A stretch of 64,000 nt of DNA from the NCBI GenBank assembly GCA_013398615.1, contig VZSR01000514.1, positions 8,427,316 to 8,491,315 on the forward strand, written 5' to 3'. The notes under the pieces were generated by a model. It saw only the letters and a program-made list of their open reading frames with translations. It ran no database searches and was not told where the DNA came from. The translations under genes were made by a program, and so were the position numbers. This stretch comes from Brachypodius melanocephalos (taxonomy: Eukaryota; Chordata; Aves; Passeriformes; Pycnonotidae). Shown piece by piece: positions 1 to 11,674 of this stretch. Every line of letters starts with the position of its first letter. Positions within the stretch are counted from its first letter, which is position 1.

Positions 1-1400
1 TTACTGCTCTTTTTCCCTGGCCTGCTGTAGATGAAGTATAGCAGCAGCAATGACAGGGCTCCCCCAGGAGCAGGACTTGCTCTGGGGACACTGGAGCCAG
101 CTCAGGTTTGGCCTCTGGTTAGAGACCTGCAGAATCCACTGGTGACAAATTAAAAGGGAATTACCTTAAACTGCTTCTTCAAAGACAAAGGACAGTGTTG
201 TCCATCCACTGATACTAAAAAGCAGATGAGTCACTGGAAGAGAAGAATGTTTGATTTAATTCAATTCATCATCTTTCATATTCCAGAGGTAATTTCTCTT
301 CAGGTGGGAGGATCAGGCTTGTGCTGAAGCACCAGCTCATAACTTTGAAAGAGTGGTTTAAAATCCTGGCTTTGCTGCATGGTGTTCCCAGAGCAGAGAA
401 TGTAATTCAGCTTAGACCCAGTCACTTTTCCACAAAATACTGTGGAAATAATATTTATTTTTATGCAAAAAATAAAACACTCACAGATCTACATTCACCA
501 GCCAGGGCTCTGGGAGGAGACTGGACATCCACAAGAGGGTTGGGTTCAAGAACCTGATGTCCAGATTGACAGAAAGCCAAGTAAAGGATGGATGTAGCAG
601 TAGCCCTCTTTTCAGAGTCAGTGATAATATTTTTCATCTCAGTATGTTCATGTCATAAAAATCTTTCTGACCAAGGCCAAGCTTTTGCTTTTGTAGTACC
701 TGACAAAGTTGGAAGAGCAGTTCTGACGGGACAATTGGAAAAGCAATTCCAGCCATTGAAACAGTTTCATCCTACCTCATTCATCCCTTCCCAAACAGGT
801 TCTGAGGAGAAACTCTTATTTCCACAACAGAGAGAGCTTGTTCCTGCTGCTAATAAATTCAGATTACAAATGGGCATCAGTTCATAAGTAATGGTCTGGC
901 ATTAACACGATAAAGTTCAGTAAAAGACACAAATAGAAACCAAACAAAACCATGAGTCAGGGGTCACTGGTTCAGCAAAATCTCTGCAGAAATGGAGTTT
1001 GTTACAGACCATCCCAACAAGGATGGTCCTGCTATGGGATGCACTGGACATTCTGCTCTACACACAGCTGAGAGATCTCAGTCGGAATATTGCAATGGGA
1101 TTTGAGCATCCCACCAAGAAAAATGTAGAAAATTTAGAGATGGTTCAGAAAAAATCAACAACAATCGTACTTATAGACAAACGCAATTTACAAGGAAAGC
1201 TGGAAACAATTGGTTTAATTTCTACTATAGAAGCAGAGTCACCTGACTATAAGCCAAACTGGGATCAGTCTCTAAACAGGTAAAAGCAGAACATAATTGA
1301 CAAAAATACTAGATAAACATCATCCCAGGCTAGACCAACCTGGTTCTGCAAAGGAGCAGGGGGAAGGAGCAGGACTTGACCTCTTAAGTGCACTCCAAGT
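1..1400. other. Unique non-coding sequence
   Basis: No coding exon, RNA gene or known repeat is recognised here. The longest open frame (999-1283, plus strand, 94 codons) resembles no family I know and has a length expected by chance. A 9-bp inverted repeat (521-529 against 556-564, 26-base loop) is present, but arms of this size are expected several times by chance in a window this long. Confidence 0.6.
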
Positions 1401-1560
1401 TAAATATGGCTATATATATAGATGTTAAAATTATTTATAACTATAATTATGTTTATATTTGTATTTATGTTTTAAGTATTATATTGAAATTAATAATATT
1501 TTATAAATTTATATTTAATGTACTTAGGATATATACTTATGTATATAAATATATATTTAG
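1401..1560. repeat. AT-rich low-complexity patch
   Basis: This 160-base block is almost entirely A and T, with several TATATA runs (for example near 1411-1420 and 1541-1555) but no regular period. It is low-complexity DNA rather than a clean microsatellite. The open frame through it (1388-1576, plus strand) is an artefact of composition, giving only Ile, Tyr, Lys and Val-rich residues. It may be a site of easy melting, but nothing in the sequence assigns it a role. Confidence 0.85.
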
Positions 1561-3787
1561 GACATGCTGTTTATAGCATAGGATGTACTAGTGAAATAAA
1601 ATGTCTTATTTGTTTAATACTGTGAAACAGCACAAAATAAATCTCAAAGCTGTTAATAAACTGAAAAACTCTGCCAAGGCAACATGTTCACACGTGGGGC
1701 ATAAGCATTAGGACATACATGTAACATGGCTTGATAAAACATCAAAATCAATCCACTCAAAAATACTGTTGGTCTCAGCAATTGCATTTCTTGTAAACGC
1801 ATTAAAGGATTGATTCAATAATCAATCCTGGATTCATCCAATGAAACTATAGCCAGGAATATGCATGTTGATCACAAGGAAAGTTACTCAACCTCATTCA
1901 GCTAATAATGCTTTCTAGCTTGAAGCTTGATACTGTTATAGAATTGGAGCTAGCAGAGCAGCAGATGATATTCCTACTTTCTATGCAAATGTATAATCCT
2001 TTTCTGAAGGCTGCTAAGCTCTGCCACCAAAAATCAGTGGAACTCTGGCTGTTTACATCGGATCTGTGGAAGGCTTTGAAGATGAAAAGAGCTGTGCAAG
2101 TGCTAAGTGCAGCTATTTTGGCAAGGAATACAGACCAGAAACACAGCGTGTTACACACAGGTCCCATTGTTTCCTGTCATCCCTGTCAGCATAAAGGCAG
2201 AAGGCAGCAAAACCCAGGCAGTCTGACAAAAAGAGGGGGAAAATCATTTTCCTAAAGATGTTTTCAGAGGCACTCTTAGTAGAGGGGCACAGTAAAACTT
2301 TACTTTGTGTCCATTACTAATCCTTTCTCCTATCAACTCTTTTGTTTGTTCTGACATGGTTTTTGATCAGTCACTAAGTCAGCATTTGAGGGACTCCTTG
2401 TGAACATCAGTTTATCCACATGAGTAGGAAAAGAGTGGGGAGGTTGAGGTGAAGAGGCTTGTTGCAAAAAACCAGTTCATGTTGAGCAGGCAAAATAAGA
2501 ATAGAAAGATTATTCTGAAGAACCCAGAGCACAGCAGATGGAAGAACCCCAGAAAAAATTCCTGGTTCAAATAGAAGAGAGCAGGTGCAGGGTTTAGTGT
2601 TGTCTTTCTTGTGCTTATTGGTTGTGGGGTTTGGTTGGATTTTTTAGACTAAGGAGTCAAAAGTCCCTCAAATAAAACAGGGGGGAGAGTAAACTTAAAA
2701 GCAAATGCTGATTGTCATGGTGAATTTCCAAACACCCTGTGAGTCACTTAGAGGAAGTTTTTACATGCTTATGTCTTCCAGCTCAAATAAAGTAATTAAA
2801 TTATCTTAACTACTGGCTAGAAAAAGCTTTATTATTGCAATGGCTGGGTCTGCAGATGAATCATGGTGCCATTGCACAGCACAGGTTGTTTATCACAGAA
2901 GTCATCCAATTGCCTTTTAGGACAGGTGGCATTCACTAAGAGAAAAGAACCCATGCTTTTTAATGTCTAAGCAGAAAATGCAATCCCAAATATTGCCCTT
3001 TCTCAAAAAAAAAATACATTGAAAAGGCAACTTTGAAAGGGGAAAGGCAGGCTGTAAAGCTGTTCTGACACTAGTGATTAAATCCTAAGAGTTTTTGTTG
3101 CTCTGCATAAAGAGATGAAAAACCCAGCAGCCAATAACCAGTGCCTTCTGCAGGGTGAATTAGTGCTGTTCACAGTAAGATTTTCCTTAAACACAAATGA
3201 AGAATGGGCCATGTGTGATGCAAGGTGTGGTCATACCACTGTCACGGGATATGCCACAATACAGAAAAAAAAATAAAGGCAACACTCAAAACTGTGAATT
3301 TCCTTTTATCAAACATTTCTGGGGCAGGTTCTGAGGCAAGCTGTGCTTCCATGTCATCAGCAAAAGCAAGAGAATTTCCTAAATTACTTAGCAACCAGCA
3401 TTAATGCCTTTTGTTATTCTGGCCAAAGTAAACCCCCCCAAAAAAGTTGCTGAGTATTGAACACTTTTAAAAACATGGTTAAGACATCAGAATGCTTCTC
3501 TTCCATGCCCTTGACAGAGAAAGGCTGCTACATTCAGTTTTACAAAGGGCCAGGTGGGACAGACCCTACAGAGGGAAGGATTTTGGTGGGTGGCTGTACT
3601 GAACCTAGGACTATTCAACTGCCCCTCAATCTGTGTGAATGAGGGCTAAGAAAAGCTGTGGTAGGTCAAATATGGGTTGGGGTTTGTTTTTTATTTCTTG
3701 CTTCATCAAAAAATAGCCACAGGAGAAAGGACAGTGTGGTGTTCTGATCTCTCAGCCCTGTTTTCCCTCGTGTAATAGTAGTTATGA
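1561..3787. other. Unique non-coding sequence, AT-rich
   Basis: I see no gene or identifiable transposon. A 10-bp perfect inverted repeat with a 4-base loop lies at 1806-1829. The overlapping open frames at 1898-2255 on both strands are unrelated to known proteins. Several AATAAA hexamers occur (for example near 1616 and 3275) but without any supporting gene structure. Confidence 0.6.
1806..1829. repeat. 10-bp perfect inverted repeat, 4-base loop
   Basis: Bases 1806-1815 (AGGATTGATT) are the exact reverse complement of 1820-1829, separated by CAAT. It could form a small hairpin or cruciform. It also holds two inverted TGATT/AATCA cores of the kind bound by PBX/TALE homeodomain proteins. About two repeats with 10-bp arms and loops under 30 bases are expected by chance in 64 kb, so no function is claimed. 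Confidence 0.7.
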
Positions 3788-3916
3788 CTCTGCTTGCTTT
3801 TTCCACAGAGAACCCAGGTTATGAAACCAGAGCAACAGCGAGTCATGTACAAAAAAAAGTTCCTTAAAAAGGCAAAAATTAACCACCCTTGGAAAAACAA
3901 TAAGGGAGGAATGTGA

Positions 3917-6900
3917 ACAACACAGCATTTCCCGTGGCTTGTGTACTTATCTCATACCATAACGATCAAGTGGCTTACTTGTCTCTACCCGTTACAAAAG
4001 GGATTCTTTGCATTTTCACGTGGTTCTGCCCCACAACCAACCACACAGTTTTACTACTTTGTCTTAGCTATTTTGGTGCTTAGATACTCAAATCCTTTCC
4101 CCTTCCCCCCCCCCACTAAGTAAATTTTCCAGGCTAAAGTTCAAAGTGAATTCCAATGTGATTATATAAACACATGCATACTGTAGATTGACATCATACA
4201 ATGCTATTCTTTGTTGCTGGATTTTTTCTTTTGCCTTTTTAGTTTGCAACAACTTCAGTATGCCTGGCTTGCTACCCTAAAATAGTAGCTTATTACACCC
4301 TACTGAATAAGATAACATTGTATTTATTCCTCTGGCAGTTTGGTTTCCACAAGGGAAAAAAAAAAAAAAAAGCTCAAGATTTAATTCATAAAAATAGACT
4401 TGCAAAGGAAAAATAAAAGTAACAGACCTTATGAATCTCTCTGTTTATTAAGGCATGTGGGTAGTGGAGTGGAGAAAAAGCAGGTTTATATGTTTCAGTC
4501 CATCATGACTGTGAAATTGAACTGTAAATGGTACCTAGTGCAGCCAAGTGAGACAGACACCATGCCGGGAGTTAATGGAAATGTGGAGAGCTTTTCTTTT
4601 TAACAAAGTACTTGAGCAATTATTCCAGCATACCCACAGTGAAATGAGATAAAGCTAGGCTGTGCATTACAAAGGCTGTTAACTGCAAAATAAATTTACT
4701 GACAGCCATTGGGAACCCTTGTTCCTTTTTCTGCACCCATTAGCTGAAAACATCAAGCAGTGTTGGTGGGGATAAACAGCCATGGAGCTGTGGGGTGGGA
4801 GGTTGGTTGTGTGCAGATGTGCTGGGTTCTCACACTCACCTGGCACAGAGATGGGGCTTGGGGAGCCATGCAGCCCTGCCACCAAAGCAACACCAGTGCT
4901 TCTGACAGTCCTGAGGCTGCCAGGGCTTTGTATTGACATTAACATTTTACTGCAATCACAAAAATACAGCAGAATTCCCAGACTCTCCTTTCCCATCACT
5001 CCCCTGGCTCTCCTGTGGCACCAAGGATTTGAAGGTCATGTTTGAGGCTCAGCCTGGCCATGAACTCCAGGGACAAACAGGATGAAGGGCAAGTCCTCCT
5101 AAAGCTATCTCCTTGTCCAATTGCTTATTAAAGCTCCCCTCCCTCCAGCCCCACCTGCTCCCCAGCAGCCTTGTGGCCACCCCAGCGTGTCCAATGGTAA
5201 ATATTGATCTCCTGGGGCACGGCTCACCCCGTGTGCACAGCCAGGCAGAAAGCTCTGCCCAGCTGTGTGCAGCCTCTCACCCCTCCCCATCCAAAGAGGA
5301 GCTTTGTTGGATGAGCTGTGCAGGTGAAAACACAGCCACTCTCTCAGGCAGAAAGCTGAAAGGAGCTTTGCTTCCTCAGAAAATAAAAGAAAATCTCAGA
5401 CAGACACCAAGAGAGGAAGGCTGCCCATATAGAAAGTATTCATCATTGATCACAATGGTTTTCTATGGATTTTCCATTTAAGGGGAAAATCCTCTTTCAG
5501 CAGAGCATTAGAAAGCTCCACTGGTACATTATGGATTACATACCAGAGGAGACTGGCCTCAGCACCTCGTGAGAAACCCACTAGAGAAAACAACATAGCA
5601 AGGATGTTAAAATGTTTTGAAAAGGCAAACAATTTCTGTATCAGCTCCAACTCCTGTTTTACAAAGTCCTTTATTTCCTAGCAGGGCTTGTGCTCAGACC
5701 TCTTTGATATATCTTATTGTGGCAGCAGCACACTCTTTTTTCATCACGCTATTTGGAGAGCATCTCAAATGCAACCCTGCATCAAATACAGCACATTCAC
5801 CCAGAGTCAAGCCACATTTTATGTAATTCCCATGACATCTCTTACACCTATGGCAACACAAGAGAGCCCCTATTTGCATTTCCAGTCCAGATAAAGTGAG
5901 AGCTATTCACACAGAACTCCTCTCTTGCTTTTCCTGGTGTCTGTGCTGAACCATCAGTGCTTTCAGCAGGTGCATTGACTTTGCTAACTCTCCCTTCTGG
6001 AGCTCATAGTCATGGCTTGTTGCTGTTAGCCTCAGTTACACAACCCCTGAAAGCACCTCTCCCTTCTTTTCAGGGAGGTATGATTTGAAGAGCTGTAGAT
6101 TTTGGCCTCACAGCTATTATTTGTGGCTGCCAGTCAGAAAACAGAAACTGAAATGAAAACAACCAATGCTCTCTCCTCTGTAGCAGACCTGTCACTCTCA
6201 CTTTTTCCTGACTTTATCTGACATAATCAAAATTTATTTTGTTTTCCCTGCTCATGTGTCCAAATAAGCATCCTACACATGGCTAACCAACACACTCTCC
6301 ATCCCCTCCCTATCTCTAACGCAATCCCCAGCAAACAAGAGCCTGTTACCTCCAGGAACTGCTCTGATTTCAGCCCTCCTGAGCTGCACACAGGCAAAGC
6401 TGTCCTCACACAGCCCTCCCTGCTGAGGAGGGACACTATTTTGTAACAGCAGTCAGACACAAAGGCAACCTGGACCCTGGGGAAGTCACTGCTTCATCCT
6501 GCCCAGAGCTGCTAATGCACACAGACCCGCTCCTCTCTTGCCTTGCAGCATTTCCATTTCCTTGCACGTCTGTCAGATTCTTTCCATGTTGCTTTTCCTT
6601 TGCTGTGCAGTGTAGCAAGATGCCAGCTTTCTGGTTGTTTGGGTTTTTGGTTTTTTTTTGCACTGTGTGTGCTCTAGATCTAACATTATGCTTCAGATAT
6701 CTGCTATCCAGTATCCAAACGTGACACAATTTCAAGGTTGGCCTCAAGGTGGTTAACTCTGAGAGTCAGCCTTTCAATCACCATCAGATACTGATCAAAC
6801 AAAAACAGATGAGGGCTAACAGCAGGCTGGCTTATTATACTCTCTATTTCCAGCTGGTTTAGTCCAGGATGTTTTTATCAAGTGAGTCTCCAGCTCACCA

Positions 6901-8511
6901 GTATGCAGGGAAGGCAGGAGGGGAAATGGTTGTACAAAAATGGAATAGTTTGTGATTTATAGCTGAAGAAAAACCAAGACAATAGTTTTCCCTGATTCAC
7001 TAGATGTAATTGTGCCTCAAGCATCACCATAAGACAAAGCAAATCCCAAAGATAAAACCAGTCTGGGGGAGGAGAGGGGACCCACAGCTGCAAAGTTATA
7101 ATTTCAAGATGCAGCTTTTCTCCCTCCCCTTGCATAAACATTACATCAAAACTATCGTAAACCTGCAGCTGCCCAAGTGGCATTTGTGTCCTCACACACT
7201 GCACAGAGCTCACTATCGACTTCAAAGGGACAGAAAGATACTGAGAGTTTTTACCTTTAGCTCTCCGTGCTGATAGAGATCAGGGGGATTTGTAGACTTT
7301 GATCATCCCTTGTTTAATTCAAGTCAGATGGAGCCCAGTTGAGTTGTGAGGGTTCAGCTTCAGCAGGGGACTCTATAACCCCGCAGAGCTTTCCCCAGTC
7401 TTTCTTCTCCTCCAAAGCATCTTATCCTGATCCAGCTGATTTCAAACTGTCCTGATCAGATCTTGGTGAAGAACTGCCTTTTTATTTGTCACAGGGACTT
7501 CCTGTGATTATCACAGAGGTGTCCCAGGTGAAGGAGCTACACTGTTGCTCATCATTCTAACCTTAAATACATTTTTTTAAAAAGACTTTGACTACTCTGC
7601 AGTTCCATAGCCAGAGCCCCTTAAATACTGGGACATATCTTAAATCATTATGTAATATAAGTTCCAATCTTTTACAGACATTGCTAATTTTTCCACCTGT
7701 AACAAATTTAAACAGTGATTATGAGTGCAGCTGACCAAAGAATAAATGTGAGGATAAATGAGAAGTTTTAGCTTCTCATTAAATACCTGGGCTCAGCTTT
7801 CATAGATTCATCATTTCACCTGAACAGGTTCTAGACAATTCCAACACTGCCTGTTCTCCAAAATGTTGTCTTCTCAGCTTGTTTGTCTCACTTCCAGCAG
7901 AGATAAATGTCCATGTCACAAGGCAGAAGTGTTGTAGCCCTCAATGCACAGCACCTGATTACAGAGCAACATTTACCTGAGAAGAAACAACAGCCACACA
8001 CAGGTCCCATGCAGAGCCCACAAAAAGATCTGCAGAAATTGGCCCCTGCTCTGGCTCCCTGTGCAAAGCTCCATTAATTTGGGGGGACCTTCTCATGCAG
8101 AGTTCCTTCTGGGCACAAAATAAACATCTATATCTCATATGCAGTCCCTCATTCTTTAGTGGAGGAGCACAACCCTTCTGCTGTGGCTACCAAACCCCAG
8201 CAGATCTCATGGCTGTGGCGGAAAGTCTGTTCCTATGATCCAGAGAGATTCTCATTCCCACCCTTGAACTGGATGACGTGGTCCCAGCAGGATTTGAACA
8301 TCTACAAGGGTGAGAGGGAGCTGAGGTGGGAAGAACACTTGCACTGCAGCAGTGACAAGCCAAATAATGTTCAGGTGCCTCTGGATTTTACATCCTCCAG
8401 TTAATGATGAAGAAAAACAGGAGCACCTTACCACTGACTCCACACAGAGTCACAGCTCCTGTTGAAGGTACCAAAATTACCTGTCTGGAATTAGAGGGTC
8501 TTAAAATCCCA
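3917..8511. other. Unique non-coding sequence
   Basis: No supported gene. This stretch holds a 10-base C run (4105-4114), a 16-base A run (4356-4371) and a 9-bp inverted repeat with a 6-base loop (7757-7765 against 7772-7780). Open frames here are 60-122 codons, overlap on both strands, and match nothing I recognise. Confidence 0.6.
4356..4371. repeat. Poly-A tract, 16 bases
   Basis: A simple homopolymer run of 16 A on the plus strand. No retroposed sequence or target-site duplication is evident on either side, so it is not assigned to an element. Confidence 0.95.
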
Positions 8512-8553
8512 CCACTAGTTAAGGGTATGTGTAAATGCTGTTCTAACTAGTGG
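8512..8553. repeat. 9-bp inverted repeat, 24-base loop
   Basis: CCACTAGTT at 8512-8520 is the reverse complement of 8545-8553. Both arms carry the palindrome ACTAGT. It is flanked by unique sequence with no transposon signature. The arm length is within chance expectation for the window. Confidence 0.6.
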
Positions 8554-11422
8554 GATCTTGACCTAAATTTGGCAATGATCTAACAACCAGCCCTCTCTTC
8601 CAGGGGCAGGATCTTAAAGCTCCCCAAAGTAGATGCATCGGCGGGAGTTAAATGTCACCATCTACCTTTGGATGATTAAACTCTGTTTTTCTCCATCTGA
8701 TACAATTGTAAGGGTGCACCGTGCTGATCAGGCACACATTTTGCACAAAATGTCATGCATGTTTATTATTAGATTAAGCTGCAGTAGGTTTAATTTTAGA
8801 TCTTTTGATTCAAGTGGTGCAATGGAGATTAAATGTTAGGCATTATTAAGGATGCAGATGTGGACATATTGAATTATAAACCTCATTAAATGCGACGTCC
8901 TAGACTGGCTTCTGAGATAAGCTACAAAGGACTTCCTTACTTCATACCAAAGTTATTAAAATATTAGGAGGTAAATCTAATCATAAAAATATTATCACAG
9001 AATGAAACTGATACTTTAAAAGTGTTATTACAAAAGACTGTATCTCTTTCATGTATAATTACTTCCTTCTCAGTTTAGATTGCTGGATTGATATTAAAAT
9101 TCAAGTATTTTTCCACTTTTGAACACACATAAGAAGTAAGTACAATGGAGCCAAATTTTGTTACCGTTTTCTCTGCCTGAGCCTTGAAAAATCCTCCTCC
9201 TCAATGTCAAGATTTTAGTTCTCATCAAGATTAAAATTATCCACTCATGATTACATCTGGTAGCAAAGCCATCCCCACTTGCATGGATGTGGGAGTGGCC
9301 AAGACTGTTATCATGGTATATAGGGCAAGATTTTGGAATGTCTGAGGTGGCTAAATTTAGAGAAGAGACCAGAATGGTGAAACAGGACAGAGATTCATTA
9401 AAAGATAAAGGCATATGGGGTGGATTCTCATATTCCCTAATCAAATTCTTTAACATCAGTTAACTGCTATAACTTTCTCTTCTGTTGTAGAAAAGGAGGG
9501 GATACACAATAAAATTACAAAGGGCAAAACAGGAAAGTTTCAAATTCATGCAACGATTTTATTTTTTGTTTTAACCAACCACATTATGAGCTTGTGGGAC
9601 TCATTTCTATGAGTTATGGAGGTTTCCTGTCATTCTCTTCACAAGATTCCCTGCTGGCCTGGATAATAAGAATTTCACCATGTCACCAGTGAGACCAAAT
9701 GATCTATAAGGTATAAAAGCAGTGACCATCAGCCAGCCAGTGACTGACATGTGGAAATTCCTGCAGGAATTTCATAATTGCACAGTCCAACCCTTCCCTC
9801 AAGAGGGTTTTGCTCTGGCTCTTAATATCAAGACCAAGACATTGCTCTGACACAGTAGAGCAATTGCAGCTCTTTGAACACATGGGCAGGTATAAACCAT
9901 CTCAGACTGCACCAGGACTTTCACAGATTTTGTCAAAACTCGATGGAAATCCATACCCAAATTCTGGAGAAGTTCTCACCGCTTCTGCCAGTATTCCCTC
10001 CATTGCAAGGCAAGGCTGAGCTATGATAAAAGCATTGCCCAGTTATTAAATGGACTGCTTCTTCCTCCAGATTTAGACATCAAATGTTTGTCCCATCCTG
10101 GGCTGCCTCTAGAAACAGTCCATAAAATCCTTTAGTTCAAGATCCATGTTTTCTTAACAGGGCTTTCTTTTATTTCCCTATTAAACTGTGCCAACTCTTC
10201 GACTGCAGTAGATAAAGGCCATTCTCATACACTGAAAACACAGAGAGAGCAATTCTACTTCTCATTTGCTAAACAATTGAATTTGTAAAGTAATATAAGG
10301 ATTTAAGAGCATTTTCTATAGGTGTGTTATGTCAAATGAATGAAGTGACCACAATGGATTTGATCCACAATAAGATACTTGAATTTGTTTGTTTGCAACA
10401 TTTGCTACATCTGATAACCTGTTTTGTCTCTCAGCATACAGAGCAGGTCTCTTTTCAGATAAAGCTGGGAAAGAAAGCACCAATTTATTTGATTGCATTA
10501 TATTTTACATTAGATGTTCCTTTTGGGATTCTTGTAAAAGCTGGCATTTATTTATACATATCTGTCACTGACTGGAGGCACTTGATGTCAAAAATGGCAA
10601 GATAAAAAAGCTTGTTTTACAAATAAACCTGTAGGAGCAAAGCTACAGCAATGATTTTTGTAAAGTAGGCAATCACATTCTAGTGGGTTAGAGTTTGAAT
10701 ATTGCAACCGTTATGAGAAATTGAAAATAAAACATGAAATACCTCACTACCACTAGGAAGGGAACTGAGGAACAGGGAAAGCAAGACTAGTAGCAGGTTA
10801 TCAATGTTTTTATCACATTCTTCCAGTAGAGATTTACCAATTCTGCTTCCTTTTATTGTTTTTGTGTGTGACAGGCTAAATATTTTTAGGAAGTTTCTCC
10901 TCTACTAATACCCAATTCTATTTAGCACAATTTTTTGTACTGAGCAGACTAAAACAACAGGATTTAAAGAGAAATATTAGATTACTTGTGAGAGTTTCTG
11001 AGACACAGCATGGTTGGGTATTTTTATCTTCATTTCCTTGTCTTTTGCAATTTTAATTTGAGAAAATGCACATACTGTGAAAAGTTCAGTTAAATATTTC
11101 ATTGTTAGTGCAGGCTGCAGAAAGCGAAAAAAAACCACCCCACCATAATACTCTAAAGATCAGCTCTTCTGTGTTTGTTTTGCTGGGTAATTTGTTAGTG
11201 TAAATGAAAAAAAAAAAAAATCAAGATTCCTACCAAGAGCAGACACTCTGAAAGAAGGCGAAAAGTAATAAAGCACCATAATGAATTCAGATGTTGCAGA
11301 CAGAGCTACTAAATAAAACACACAAGTGGGGGAGTCAGGAGTGCTGCCTTTTCTTCTGCTCTGTAAACACAGGTCTGCAGAGCTCAGGTGGTTTCTGAAG
11401 CTGGCAGTAATAGCAGCTCCTA
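8554..11422. other. Unique non-coding sequence rich in homeodomain-like motifs
   Basis: No gene is recognised. From about 8630 to 8900 there are many TAAT and GATTA motifs and five CpGs, which could mark a regulatory element. A TATA-like motif and a palindrome lie at 9712-9773, and a 14-base A run at 11207-11220. The 120-codon minus-strand open frame at 9094-9456 has no recognisable domain. Confidence 0.55.
9712..9773 (+). promoter_or_regulatory. TATA-like motif followed by a 20-bp palindrome (tentative)
   Basis: A consensus TATA box, TATAAAAG, is at 9712-9719. A transcription start directed by it would fall near 9740-9750. Immediately downstream, at 9754-9773, is a perfect spacer-free palindrome, GAAATTCCTGCAGGAATTTC, with a PstI-like CTGCAG centre. 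A perfect spacer-free 20-bp palindrome is expected about 0.06 times in 64 kb of random sequence. No gene starts downstream, and no TG...CA long terminal repeat could be delimited around it. It may be an orphan or decayed promoter, or simply coincidence. Confidence 0.2.
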
Positions 11423-11674
11423 CGTCCTGGTTTTGAGTAAAACCAGCCATGACAACACGATCTCTTGCCCAGCCTGTACGTGTTAGCACATGGGCGACTG
11501 TAGGATGACTCACCACGCTTTTAATTGCAGCTTTGATCATTAAATCTCTTCTGAATTACTGAAGGCTCTATTTCCGCTTTCCAGTTACAAAAACCATCAG
11601 AAAGGGATTTGAGGTTTCAGGTCGGAAAGTTCAGCTTTGCTTTTTAAATCCCAGCCTCGTTCAGTGAGGATCCG
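11423..11674. promoter_or_regulatory. CpG-retaining patch, possible regulatory element
   Basis: I count nine CpGs in about 250 bases (11423, 11458, 11479, 11495, 11516, 11575, 11623, 11658, 11673), while the surrounding kilobases have only a few each. The patch also contains TGACTCA at about 11507-11513, which is an AP-1 consensus, and TTAATTG. CpG retention outside a repeat suggests either an unmethylated regulatory element or selection. It is too sparse to be a classical CpG island. Confidence 0.25.

Noticed and set aside
521..564. 9-bp inverted repeat with a 26-base loop
   Set aside because: About six or seven such repeats (arms of 9, loops up to 26) are expected by chance in 64 kb, matching the number I found by eye (also 7757-7780, 8512-8553, 22621-22649).
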